This document shows, piece after piece, positions 50,973-62,255 of a DNA stretch of 64,000 bases. Under the pieces are notes generated by a model. That model did not search any database. It saw only the letters and a list, made by a program, of their open reading frames with translations, and was not told the origin of the DNA. Both the position numbers and the translations under genes were made by a program. Origin of the DNA: Leuctra nigra (lineage: Eukaryota; Arthropoda; Insecta; Plecoptera; Leuctridae). Position 1 is the stretch's first letter. Each line of letters opens with the position of its first letter. Where the stretch lies: NCBI GenBank assembly GCA_934045905.1, contig OW203762.1, positions 1,302,001 to 1,366,000 on the forward strand. Reading direction: 5' to 3'.

Positions 50973-52809
50973 GTCAGCGAAACATCTAGCGCTGAGAGCC
51001 GTCACCTGATCCGCGTATAAGAGCCGCAGATAGGCAAGGAGACACCAAGTCATTCAACCTTTGAGTACTAAGTGCATTTAACAACGCATGCACGCTGCGA
51101 TTACAACGTGATAAAATATATCACTGCAGCACCGTGGATTTAAATTTTGGAACTATTCCGACATATCGCGCAAACTAAACAGTCATTAATAAATACAAAT
51201 ACTTTGTCATACTTATACTTATACCAATACCAATACCATAATGCACAAAAAATACAAATACAAATTAACGACTGTAAAGGTGTTTGGGGGGGGGGGGGTA
51301 TGTAACACATAAAATAAAATAAACTGGTCGGTCCCCGAGATCAACAGACGTAGAGCATCTTGTGTGTGGAGCGAAACCCTCAGCAATTCCCACAACACAA
51401 CCCTTCGACGAGTACGACACAAATAATGCCATTACATAGCACAAATGGGGATGTGGAGCGAAGCGTTTGCATAGTGTAATCCGGCCGCAATGGATCTTAC
51501 TTGGAGCTCGAGTGCTTAGCGTACAGCACTCTCTGCAATGGATCCGATTTAACCGCTCCAAGAAGACATATCTTGTTCTGGAGTGAACTACCAAAAACAT
51601 TTTCCGAGAAAAGTGTGTGTTCCCATGACGTCATCACCCACATCGCGCCACATGTAACTGGAGACGAGCGTCGTACCGTCAACTCCAAGTCCTCCCAGGT
51701 GTATGAACCGACCCACAGGGGTAGCAGGCACCCCTGACCAGCTTGCGTGTGGAGCGCACCATGCAGCATACCACAACACGAGCAACACAACAAAAATATG
51801 TGTGACAAAAATGAAAATCCAGGAAACCCCTTCAACATCGGAAATGTTGCAATGCCAATATCAAAAAATATGTGTGTGAATGCACACTTAAAATATCGAG
51901 AATTAAGTAAATCAAAATGCCTTATTCGAAACCAGTGGTGGAACATAAAACAGTAATGTAGCTAAAAGTAATCTACATAATCTATAACCTACAATCGACT
52001 AAATCGCGATTGCTAGGGGGGGGGGGATTCAGATGTTCATGAATCGATTGGGTGGGACAGACAGAGATTTATTATAGTGCCAGTAGTTCAAAACAAAATT
52101 ATGAACGTCCTTAAATTATAGGGCAAATATACAAATTAAAATACATGCTCGCAAATTTTATTTTTTTTTTAAATAGTTGAACAGATTTTTTTGAAATAAG
52201 TTAACTTGGCATGAAGTGAGAGGAATAAAATTAAATAAAATTAAAAAAATAACAACAAAAGAAACCATCTTGGAATTAAAAATGAATTTAACTCAAGAGA
52301 CTCGGCGCCTCCGCCATTGTCACGAGAATAATCGTTCTCGTTGGTATCTTTATAGTTATGGGGGGAGGGTTGTAGCTAGATGTAGAAGAAATACATTTAC
52401 ATAGAAAGCAATTTATTATTAGGCAGAGAATAAAGTAACATTGAGTAGTGAAGCTACAAGGGTGAAACTGTTCTGGCACTTATCTCCCAACGTCCGACCA
52501 GACACGTGGTCCTCGGCCCCATGCCCGTCCCGCACGTCCCGCGTATGTCCCGCGCCCCTGGAGTCCAAACGATGTTGCCGTGGCTGGATCTTGTCGCCGA
52601 CTCCTCGACTATCACCTCTTGGTTCGGCGGCTATCAATACCGCTGACCAGGCATGAACAAAGTGCACTGGCAGATACACAGTCCTCCCTGATGGTTATGC
52701 AACCAATCATGCAGGGATGGATCGCGGGTTGCGAAACCACGATGTATCGTGACAATATATCTTCATTGACAAAAATTACAAATCCGCCATTAGTATCGTC
52801 TAGGTATCA
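50973..52809. other. Unassigned region right of the giant element
   Basis: No convincing gene. Contains poly-G tracts (51285-51298, 52015-52026) and a pair of loosely similar segments with TGTGGAGCG (51366 and 51739). There is a locally GC-rich stretch with CACGTCCCGCGTATGTCCCG near 52530. Overlapping short frames on both strands lack splice or family support. Confidence 0.4.
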
Positions 52810-52982
52810 CTAGGAAAACGCTCAGTGTAACGCGTTGATGAGCGAGCACAGAACATGCAACATCCCCAGTCACGATACACGACACGGCACACGATGATTT
52901 TCTCTGCAACTTTTCAATAATACTCTGGATGAATAACAGATCCATTGTGTCGTAAAGACTTACCTACCTACATACTCTTTCA
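52810..52982 (-). mobile_element. Helitron-like 3' end fragment (copy d)
   Basis: Minus-strand 3' end identical in layout to copy c: CGCTCATCAACGCGTTACAC then TGAGCGTTTTCCTAG. Similarity to copy c runs about 170 bp (through CCATTGTGTCG). The 5' part is missing. Confidence 0.7.
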
Positions 52983-53439
52983 TAATACTCTTTACTCTTT
53001 ACTCTTTAATAATATTTCTTATGTTATTGTCCACCTGAGTAAAAAAATTCAGTTCAATTGGATATTACATTAAAATAATATAACGTTTGTCCGTTTATCT
53101 CAGAATTACTTGCTATGGAAAAGAAGAGTTTTGATACTAAGCGACTCGCCTTCATCCAATTTTGTTGATGTTATAAGAGTATTTCACCATGGTAAAATAA
53201 AATAATTAATAGAAAAAATTAATGGAAAAAAAATAATATAAGTTAAAATATCAAATTAAAAACTTGTGAAATGATCTCTCGTGTTATTCTGTTTTTAGTC
53301 TTAACTTCAATATATCATAACATCCGTTCCATTGTTTGAAATGATTTGAAAATTTTACACAATCGATAATCAAATATTTAGCATAAAATATGAAATTTTC
53401 AGTTTGATATCGTCAAAAGGTCACCCGCTTAGGCTGTGG

Positions 53440-53717
53440 CCTTTTTACAGGATCCAGCTCCAGCCTACTAGGTACTGATTATTATGAAAACCGCCCTAAA
53501 ACAAGGCCCTTTATACCAAATTTGGTATATGTTGTAGGCTGGGCCATAGTTCGAAATATTGATATTTCGCAACAATGAGAGATTTCCCAATTTTAAGATC
53601 CAGTATAGGCCGAAAAAACTATATTCTTAGATGCTTACAGTAAAAGTGGGTTGCGCCAGCCTTTTTATATGAGAGTGTGCGCGCCGTACGACTTGGTTGC
53701 CGTGGACCGCAACACTA
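53440..53717. mobile_element. Right end of an old family X copy
   Basis: Contains GGGCCATAG, TTACAGTAAAAGT, GTACGACTTGG and a degraded end CGTGGACCGCAACACTAG. The same order ends the copies at 57285 and 62255. Diverged, with no left arm seen. Confidence 0.6.
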
Positions 53718-54002
53718 GATTCGTAAAATATTATAAAACCGGGCGGCGCAAAAAAAATCTCCCTGTTTGAGAGGTCAAAATTAACGGTAAAAGGCTGAAA
53801 GTTTCATATGTTATAGAACAATGAAATTTTAATATGGTAAATTTTCAGAAAATTCGATAAATGCGAAAAATCCAGAAGCTTGTTAAAAGGAATCACATGT
53901 TTTGTACTGTGTACATAAATAAGTTTTGCGTTGATCATAATTTGACATAAAAATTATTTTAGTAAAGCATGTCTGTATCTTATAAAGACGTAGTTTCAAG
54001 TA

Positions 54003-56950
54003 GAGATATCCCAGAAAAAAACACTCCGTGTAAAAAAGGCAGCCAAGTCTCTTTACTTTAAAAATATTCAACACCGAAAAGGAGTGATATCAAAAAAGGA
54101 GCCATAGTCAATGACATTTCCAAATATTTAATCGTATTTTTGAAATAAAAGAATAAACACCGAGAAATACTTTACAAAAGGACTTGGCGCATCGTTTTTT
54201 TAAAGACCTCATTCAATACTAAAAGTGGAAAGAAATTTAAAGTAGGTACATTTTCCTCTTTCTATTAGAGCCAGAAACTATGAATCAAGCTACTTTTAGT
54301 AATGGCTATTTTATAGTTTTGTCAATGGCGATAGTAGAAAGATTTCATGCTGTAATAGATAAGTAATATAAGGGTGGAAGAATTAAATAACAATTGGAAG
54401 TGGGCTCATACATATTCTTATAGCACTGTTAATATGGTGATATTAGAAGGGTATCTTTTCATAATTTGATCTTGACTGAAGGAAATCATGAAACGTTGTC
54501 AAATAATTACGAACTGTCTTTGGAACACTATTATATATTTTTGAAGTGTCAAGTGTATAAAGTTAAAATTTTTAATAGAAATTCAATGTGACTATGTACT
54601 TTGTGAAATGTTTTGTTATAAAATGTGGATTAATAGAAATGTATTTCATGATGAGAAGGTTTAACGCATGAGACTTAATTATGTTGACCACGAAACAATA
54701 TTACGAAGATAACTAAATATTGTGTATTTATAGAAAACATAGACAACAAGTTTTATCGCGTATATATTCAAATAGAAAATATTTTACAGTAGGTATGTAT
54801 AATATGTAATTGAAAGATGTTTCCCTATTATTCTAAAAATTCTAAATGACGGTTGTATATCAATGGCATATGCTTATGAATCAAAAAATGAATTTAAAAA
54901 AACGATGCGCCAAGTCCTTTTGTAAAGTATTTTTCGGTGTTTATTCTTTTATTTCAAAAATACGATTAAATATTTGGAAATGTCATTGACTTGGCTCCTT
55001 TTTTGATATCACTCCTTTTCAGTGTTGAATTTTTTTAAAGTAAAGAGACTTGGCTGCCTTTTTTACACGGAGTGTTTTTTTCTGGGATATCACTTCTTTT
55101 GTTAGTATATTCATATTGCTTGTAGCACATGTCCAAGCAGGGACTAATTTCTTTAAAAAAATACGCCTCAACCGATTTGCTTACTAAGAAAAGTTGCGTT
55201 TGGTATAAGATGAAAATGATTATCCAAGAAGAATAGCTTAAGTTTCGTTATTATCGATCCAGCCGTTTTCGATATATGACGTCACTTCCGGTTTTGAAAT
55301 AGCGGCCGAAAATAATGTCGTCTTGAATTCATAATTATAAGTCCTACATAATTGCACAATTTGGTTGCAATCGGTACAGACGATTTCGATATATGACGTC
55401 ACTTCCGGTTTAACCAATGGCGGCCGAAAATAATGTCGTCTTTTTATCCATAATTATAAGTCCTACATATTTCCAAAATTTGGTTGCAATCGGTGAAGCC
55501 TTTTTCGATATATGACGACCCTTCCGGTTTTAACAATGGCGGCCGAAAATAATGTCGTCTTTAATTCATAATTATAAGTCCTCCATATTTCCAAAATTTG
55601 GTTGCAATCGGTACAGACGATTTCGACATATGACGTCACTTCCGGTTTTAACAATGGCGGCCGAAAATAATGTCGTCTTTAATTCATAATTATAAGTCCT
55701 ACACATTTCCAAAATTTGGTTGCTATCGGTACAGCCGTTTTTGATATATGACGTTACATCCGGTTTTAACAATGGCGGCCAAAAATAATGTAGTCTTTAA
55801 TCCATAATTATAATTCCTACATATTTCCAAAATTTGGTTGCAATCGGTACAGCCGTTTTCGATATATGACGTCACTTCCGGTTTTAACAATGGCGGCCGA
55901 AAATAATGTCGTATTTCATTCATAATTATTAGTCCTCCATATTTCCAAAATTTGGTTGCAATCGGTACAGCCGTTTTCGATATATGACGTCACTTCCGGT
56001 TTTAACAATGGCGGCCGAAAATAATGTCGTCTTCAATTCATAATTATTAGTCCTACACATTTCCAAAATTTGGTAGCAATCGGTACAGCTGTTTTCAATA
56101 TATGACGTCACTTCCGGTTTTAAAAATGGCGGCCGAGAACACTGCAACCTTGAATTTATAATTATTTACAAAGTAGGTTTACGAAATATCTATTTAAAAG
56201 TATAAAGTGGTGAATTTAGTGTCAATTATCATATTTATGACGTCATTTAGCATATTTATGACGTCATTTCCGGTATAGGTAATAGGAAAACAATCTAGTT
56301 GATACTTTATGAACGACCATCTGAATTCATAATCCCTATATTTCCGTAAAATCGGTCTTGCCGTTTGTAATATATGACGTCACTACCGGTCTCATTTAGT
56401 GGTTCCTGCCGCCATAACGGTACCGTTAATTTGTTTATTCATTTTTCACAATTGAGTTTCAAAAAAAATTGCAGAATGAATACGCAGGAGCTAGTTCAGT
56501 TGCAAACGGTACAGGCGTTTTAGATATATTACGTCACTTCCGGTTTCAGGAATGGCGGCCGAGAACACTGCAACCTTGAATTTATAATTTGTATTGTCTA
56601 TGTTACAATGTAAGTTACTTATGTATGTATTTTAAGTATAATTTGTTGAAATAAGTTAAATATTGCGTATTTATGACGTCACTTCCGGTTCAGAAAATAA
56701 GAAAATAATTATTTTTTTATGATACTTCATATAGATGACCGTCTAAATCGAATGGCGCTAATTTCGTTCTAATCGGTCCAGACGTTTTTGAGATATGACG
56801 TCACTTCCGGCTTAAAAATGGCGGCACAAAAAATCACAAGACGCAAGGTATCATCAGACGCCAAAAGTGCATATGTGGTAAAAATTTCAGGTTGATCGGT
56901 TGAGCCGTTTAGGCTGTGGCGGTGATAGCAACTTTTTCGGGAATCATCAG

Positions 56951-56984
<34 letters not shown>

Positions 56985-57285
56985 TGAAGAAGAAGAAGAA
57001 AGCGGTGTAATTTCACGATTTTCACTGTCCTCTAGGTCGTAAACGGCATGACTGGTTGTTGTCGCGTGATGTATATGTTGTCAGGTGGGCCATAGCTCAA
57101 AATTAAGACATTTCACAACAATGAGAGATTTTCCATTGTTGAGATCCAGTAGGCCGAAAATGCCATGTTGTTGCTTACAGTAAAAGTAGTTGGTCTGCTC
57201 CTCAGTTTATATAGGCATTTACGGTATGTTGAGTGACTGTGAGTGTACGGTACGACTTGGCTGAGTGGAGCGACCGCTCCACTAG
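54003..57285. mobile_element. Family X, copy I: central hairpin plus right arm
   Basis: 54003-54200 and 54898-55096 are inverted arms of about 190 bp around a spacer of about 700 bp. Both carry AACACTCCGTGTAAAAAA, GCCAAGTCTCTTTACTTT and TTGGCGCATCG. To the right follow a 118-bp array (55262-56160), further CRE/ETS-like blocks, a (CAT)n tract (about 56946-56984), and the end GTGGAGCGACCGCTCCACTAG at 57285. The matching left outer arm is missing. No protein-coding capacity seen. Superfamily unknown. Confidence 0.65.
55262..56160. repeat. 118-bp tandem array with CRE/ETS-like motif, 8 units
   Basis: Units start at about 55271, 55388, 55507, 55625, 55743, 55861, 55979 and 56097. Each reads CGATATATGACGTCACTTCC, then GG, TTTTAACAATGGCGGCCG, AATAATGTCGTC and a TTGGTTGCAATCGGTACAG phrase. 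Six of eight keep TGACGTCACTTCCGG intact. TGACGTCA is the CRE palindrome, CCGGAAGT an ETS core and ATGGCGGC a YY1-like core; these are sequence resemblances only. Confidence 0.9.
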
Positions 57286-58569
57286 ATGGAGGGAAAAGTT
57301 TTTGTGACAGAATTTCCAACGATGGAAAAAAATTGTAACTCTGCGTCGTTCTACGAAAATTACGGTTTTTCAACTGTAACTTCAATCATTTGTAACATTT
57401 TTCCTTATAAATGAATATGTTTGAAACTTTCATATAGTAAATTTTGGTTTGTTTTCTAATATGTGTACAAATTTCAGAATCCTGTCAATAATAGTTTCGA
57501 TATAGTGGCCTCTCTACAGGGGGATTTTTTTTGCGCCACCAGGTACAATTAGAAATAAATACCTTCATCTTCATCATAGTATACCTACTGTTGACCCATT
57601 CATACAGTATGATGCGCTAATCACCTGCTTTTAATCAACAGATTTATTTGTAACTTGGCATTAGTGTCATAGCACAGTTTAGGTACCTGTTGATTTCAAA
57701 TAAAATATTATCCTCATAAAAAACACTCCGTGTAAAAATACCAGCCAAGTCTCTTCAACTAAAAAAAATAAAAAAAAAAAAAATTAGCACTGAAAAGTAG
57801 TGATATCAAAAAATGGGCCAAGTCAAAACTTAATTTGAAAAACCAAAATACACTTGGCGCATCGTGTGTATAAAATAGTAAAGAAGCATTTTAATCAAAT
57901 GTACCTCTAAATATATATAATATACCTATAATGCCCTTAAAAACGATGCGCCAAGTATATTTTGGTTTTTCAAATTAAGTATTGACTTGGCCCATTTTTT
58001 GATATCACTACTTTTCAGTGCTAAATTTTATGATTTTTTTATATTTTTTTATAGTTGAAGAGACTTGGCTGGTATTTTTACACGGAGTGTTTTTTATGGG
58101 GATATCACTCCTTTTTTTAGTTTATTTACACAACTTGCAACACATATTGGAGCAACGATGACCAATTCCTTTAAAAAAATATGCCATTTCCGAATTGGTT
58201 ACCACGAAAAATTGTGTTCGGTGATAAATATATGCTTAAGTTGATATTCCATAAAGAATTGCGAAAGCATCGTTCCAATCGGCCCAGCTGTTTTCGAGAT
58301 ATGGCATCACTTCCGGTTTTCAAAATGGCGGAAGAAACAACTGCCACCTAGAATTTATTTCTATAAATGTTATGTAGTATTATAAGCCTTCTGAATATGT
58401 AGTTATTGTAGTAAGAGGTTATTAAAGTCAAATTCTTCATTTTTATGACGTAATTTCCGGTTTCGGTAATAGTACATTTCTTTTTTGACTATTGGTATTT
58501 CATATAGATGACCCTCTGAATCATATGGCGCTGGTTTCATTCCGATCGGTTTAGCCATTTTCGATATAT

Positions 58570-61500
58570 GGGCCATTATCCCACTATATTAGTTTCGCTG
58601 TCCGAGTTGAATTGCTAAGAGCAATAGGGAAGTCTCATGAAATTTTATTCTAGTAAATTTCTATAAATAAACACAAATAATAATGACAAATACACTTATT
58701 ACCTGTGAAATCTTAAATTTTCATTCATAAAAATCGAGTTCAAATATCATATGATTTTTGGCGGGAAAAACGGCCTTTAACAAGAATCAGAACTGTGATG
58801 TCATTTCCAAGTCTTGAACATTGTGTTGACATGGGGATTCCCTTGTTGCCATGGCAATATAGCAAACTGTGATGTCATTGCCAATTTTCCTGTTTTTAAA
58901 TGAGAGGAGATCTATCAAACTTTGTAAATTAATTACATGAGAATTATTCGTCCAACAACAAAAATAATACCACATCTGTGTTCAGCAACATCTCAACTTT
59001 CATAAAATAAATATTATTCTGAATTCTAATCTTCACGAGACTTCCCTATTGAAAGAAAATGAGGGGAAATATTTTTTTAATTTGTATTACGTACCTACAT
59101 GTTGCAATCACTATTTTTGTGTTTTTGTACAATAATATTTTCAAATTTGCTACTTTTATAGGTGAAAAGTAACCTCCGTCTCGTGTCCTTCTTCGAAAAG
59201 TCAAAGTTTGAGCGCACGGCATTTAATTTTGAGGCAATGAATATAGTAGGGTGATTTTTTTTTAGTGAAAAGACCACGCAAAGTTTACATTTACACAGAT
59301 GAAACATCAGTTAGTCCACACAATTAATTGTAGTAAATTTTTTAATAGCTGTCCATCACTTTGGTTGTAACCTCCGTCCCGTTTGAAAACTCCGGTTTAT
59401 TATATTGTAGAGTTGGTAGTACAGACCCAGATTTTTTTATTGTTCCGTCAACCTGTCTTCATGAATTTTCTGCTTACTTCATGGCGCTCTGATTAAATGA
59501 CAGAAAATGAGAAGTCATTTTCCATCAAAAAAGGTGAGAGTTCCCTTTCTCTCGTAACTCCTGTCCACCCCGGTATAATTAAAACGTGTCAAGCTACATA
59601 CTAGCATTAATTTTTATATATTTGTACTATGTTGCCCTGGAATATTTCCAGAGTTTCGAGTTTCTGGCACCTACCCTTAAATTACTGTCGTAATTTTCCT
59701 TCTTAAAAGTAACTCCTGTCCCGCGTAACTCCTGTCCCAAAACAGCAATTTCAGTGGGGTCGGGAATAACGAAAATTTTGAAATTTTCATTTTTGTATGA
59801 TCTGATGCGTTACAAGTTACCATTATATGTATAATAGTATGTTAGAATAGAAAAACTCTTGCAATGAGTGCTGTAAATATGATTTTCTTGGATTTAAGTA
59901 ACTACCGATTCTCCGAAATATCCACTTTCCCTCGCTTAAAACAGCCGAAAAAAATTAAATTTTGCTGTTAGCATATGTTTATCTAGTGGAGCGGTCGCTC
60001 CACCCAGCCAAGTCGTACTATACACTCACACTCACTCAACATACCGTAAAATCCTAATAAACTGAGGAGCAGACCAAACACTTTTACTGTAAGCAACAAC
60101 ATAGCATTTTCGGCCTACTGGATCTCAAAATTGGGAAATCTCACATTGTTGCGAAATATCTTAATTTCGAGCTATGGCCCACAACACCACTAGTACCTAA
60201 TTTTGGAACTATAGTACGTTATGCCGTTTGCGAGCTGGGGGGCCATGAAAACAGTGAAATTACACCACTTTGATCTTTAGATGATGATGATGATGATGAT
60301 GATGATTCAGAGGGTCAGGAAACACCGCAATCACCGCCACAGCCTAAACGGCAAAACCGATCGATCTGAAATTTTTACCACATGTGCACTTTTGGCGTCT
60401 GAGGTGCCTTTTTATAAAACCAGCCGGTAGCCGCCATTTTGAAACCGGAAGTGCCGTCATATCTCATAAACGGATGAACTGATTGGGACGAAATTAGCGC
60501 CAAACTATTCGGACGGTAATCTATTTAAAATATCAATAGTCGAAATAGACATGCACTATTACCGAAACCGGAAATGACGTCATAAAGATGCCAAATCTGA
60601 CTAAAATCATCTCTCATAACAATATCTACATTTTCAGAAGGCTTATTTTGTTTCATAACATTTATAGATACAAATTTTAGGTGGCAGTGATGTCATCCGC
60701 TATTTTGAAAACCGGAAGTGATGTCATAACTCGAGAACGGCTGGACCGATTGGAACGAAACTTTCGCTATACTTCATAGCATATTATTTATAGCATACAC
60801 AGTAACAAGCACAACTTCTTAGCAACCAAGTCACACAGGCATATTTTTTAAAGGAATTATAGTCGTTAGTGCCACAATATATGTTAGAAGTTGTAAGAAT
60901 GAACTGAAAAAAGGAGTGATATCCCCATAAAAAAACACTCCGTGTAAAAATATCAGCCAAGTCTCTTACTCTAAAAAAACAGAAGAAATCTAAAAATTCA
61001 GCACTGAAAAGTAGTGATATCAAAAAAATTGCCAAGTCAAAACTTTTCAAAAAATACTTGGCGCATCGTTTTTTTAGTGCATTATAGATATATTATGTAT
61101 AGATGAGTTTATTTGATTAACGGCCTACTTCTATACTATTTATATGCTCGATGCGCCAAGTATTTTTTGAAAAGTTTTGACTTGGCAATTTTTTTGATAT
61201 CACTACTTTTCAGTGCTGAATTTTTAGATTTCTTCTGTTTTTTTAGAGTAAGAGACTTGGCTGGTATTTTTACACGGAGTGTTTTTTTATGGGTATTTTT
61301 TTCCTGAAAATATATAAAATAGTTTACTCATTTTATTTTAGTTTGTGTTATTTGCATTATGATTTTCATGTGCAAATCTAAATGTAATGTTAAATTTTGT
61401 TAAATTCCTTCAAAATAGTAAGTACTTTCGGCACAATTTTTAAGTTATTGGTATTTCTAAGTCACGTACATTTTTTTATAATAAGTTATATCATAAGCTT

Positions 61501-61765
61501 ACGAATAAATACTATAAACAAGTTATCAGAGAAAATTTTTTTATATTGTAGGATTAAATATGTGTGGGACGGAGGTTACTAAAATGTACGTTTCATCATG
61601 CAAAATGGCAAATAATTTCGTAACACCCGAGAATCGATCGAAGCTACTTTCCAGTTGGTTACCCATCTATGTAAGTAACATTAAAAAAAATAATGCAACA
61701 TGAAACAAGTAAAAAAAAATTATGAAAAAAAAATGTTCAAAACTAATATAGTGGGATAATGGCCC
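58570..61765. mobile_element. TIR element inserted in family X copy II, ATAT duplication, subterminal repeats
   Basis: Inverted ends GGGCCATTATCCCACTATAT / ATATAGTGGGATAATGGCCC of about 27 bp, flanked by ATAT at 58566-58569 and 61766-61769. Subterminal motif GTAACYYCYGTCCC occurs at 59169, 59367, 59554, 59709 and 59725, and inverted at 61566-61579. A smaller inverted-repeat element (AATAGGGAAGTCTC ends, 58622-59051) and family X copy III are nested inside. No transposase seen; superfamily not assigned. Confidence 0.65.
59983..61296. mobile_element. Family X, copy III: left arm plus central hairpin
   Basis: Starts CTAGTGGAGCGGTCGCTCCA, followed in inverted order by the same blocks seen at the right ends of copies I and II: GTACGACTTGG complement, TTACTGTAAG, (GAT)n at 60280-60306, CCGGAAGT motifs. 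Then a central hairpin with arms 60920-61075 and 61147-61296. The two hairpin arms differ at about one position in 135 by eye. The right outer arm is absent. Confidence 0.65.
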
Positions 61766-62255
61766 ATATGACGTCACTTCCGGTTTCAAAATGGCGTCTT
61801 CCGGTTGGTTTTATAAAAAGGCACCTCAGACGCCAAAAGTGCACATGTGGTAAAAATTTCAGATCGATCGGCTAAGCCGTTTAGGCTGTGGCGGTGATAG
61901 CGGTGCTTCCTGATATCATCTGAAGAAGAAGAAGAAGAAGAAGAAGAAGAAGAAGAAGAAGAAGATGAAAGTGATGTAATTTCACGGTTTTCTCGGCCCT
62001 CTAGCTCGCAAATGGAATAACATATTGTTCCCAAATTTGGTTTATGAGGTGAGGTGGGCCATAGCTCGAAAATAAGATATTTTGCAACAATGTGAGATTT
62101 TCCAATTTTGAGATCCAGTCGGCCGAAAATGCCATGTTGTTGCTTACAGTAAAAGTGTTTGGTCTGCTCCTCAGTTTATTATGCAATTTTACGGTATGTT
62201 GAGTAAGTGTGTGTGTACAGTACGACTTGGCTGGGTGGAGCGACCGCTCCACTAG

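Larger units (their letters stand above)
57718..62255. mobile_element. Family X, copy II: central hairpin plus interrupted right arm
   Basis: Central hairpin arms at about 57718-57880 and 57935-58110. The right arm runs 58130-58569 and, after an insertion, resumes at 61766. It then carries TGACGTCACTTCCGG, a (GAA)n tract (about 61922-61965) and the end GTGGAGCGACCGCTCCACTAG at 62255. Joining across the insertion restores CGATATATGACGTC, as in uninterrupted copies. Confidence 0.65.

Noticed and set aside
51000..51120. Possible LTR (TATAAGAG and downstream R-like sequence)
   Set aside because: No matching second LTR, primer-binding site or gag/pol sequence anywhere in the window.
51497..51946. 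149-codon minus-strand frame and overlapping plus-strand frames
   Set aside because: Mutually overlapping frames on both strands, no recognisable domain, no splice-site support.
53738..57545. Single mariner-like element with CCGGGCGGCGC and GCGCCACCAGG ends spanning family X copy I
   Set aside because: The ends look inverted, but the two flanking remnants could not be shown to join into one element; may be two separate copies.
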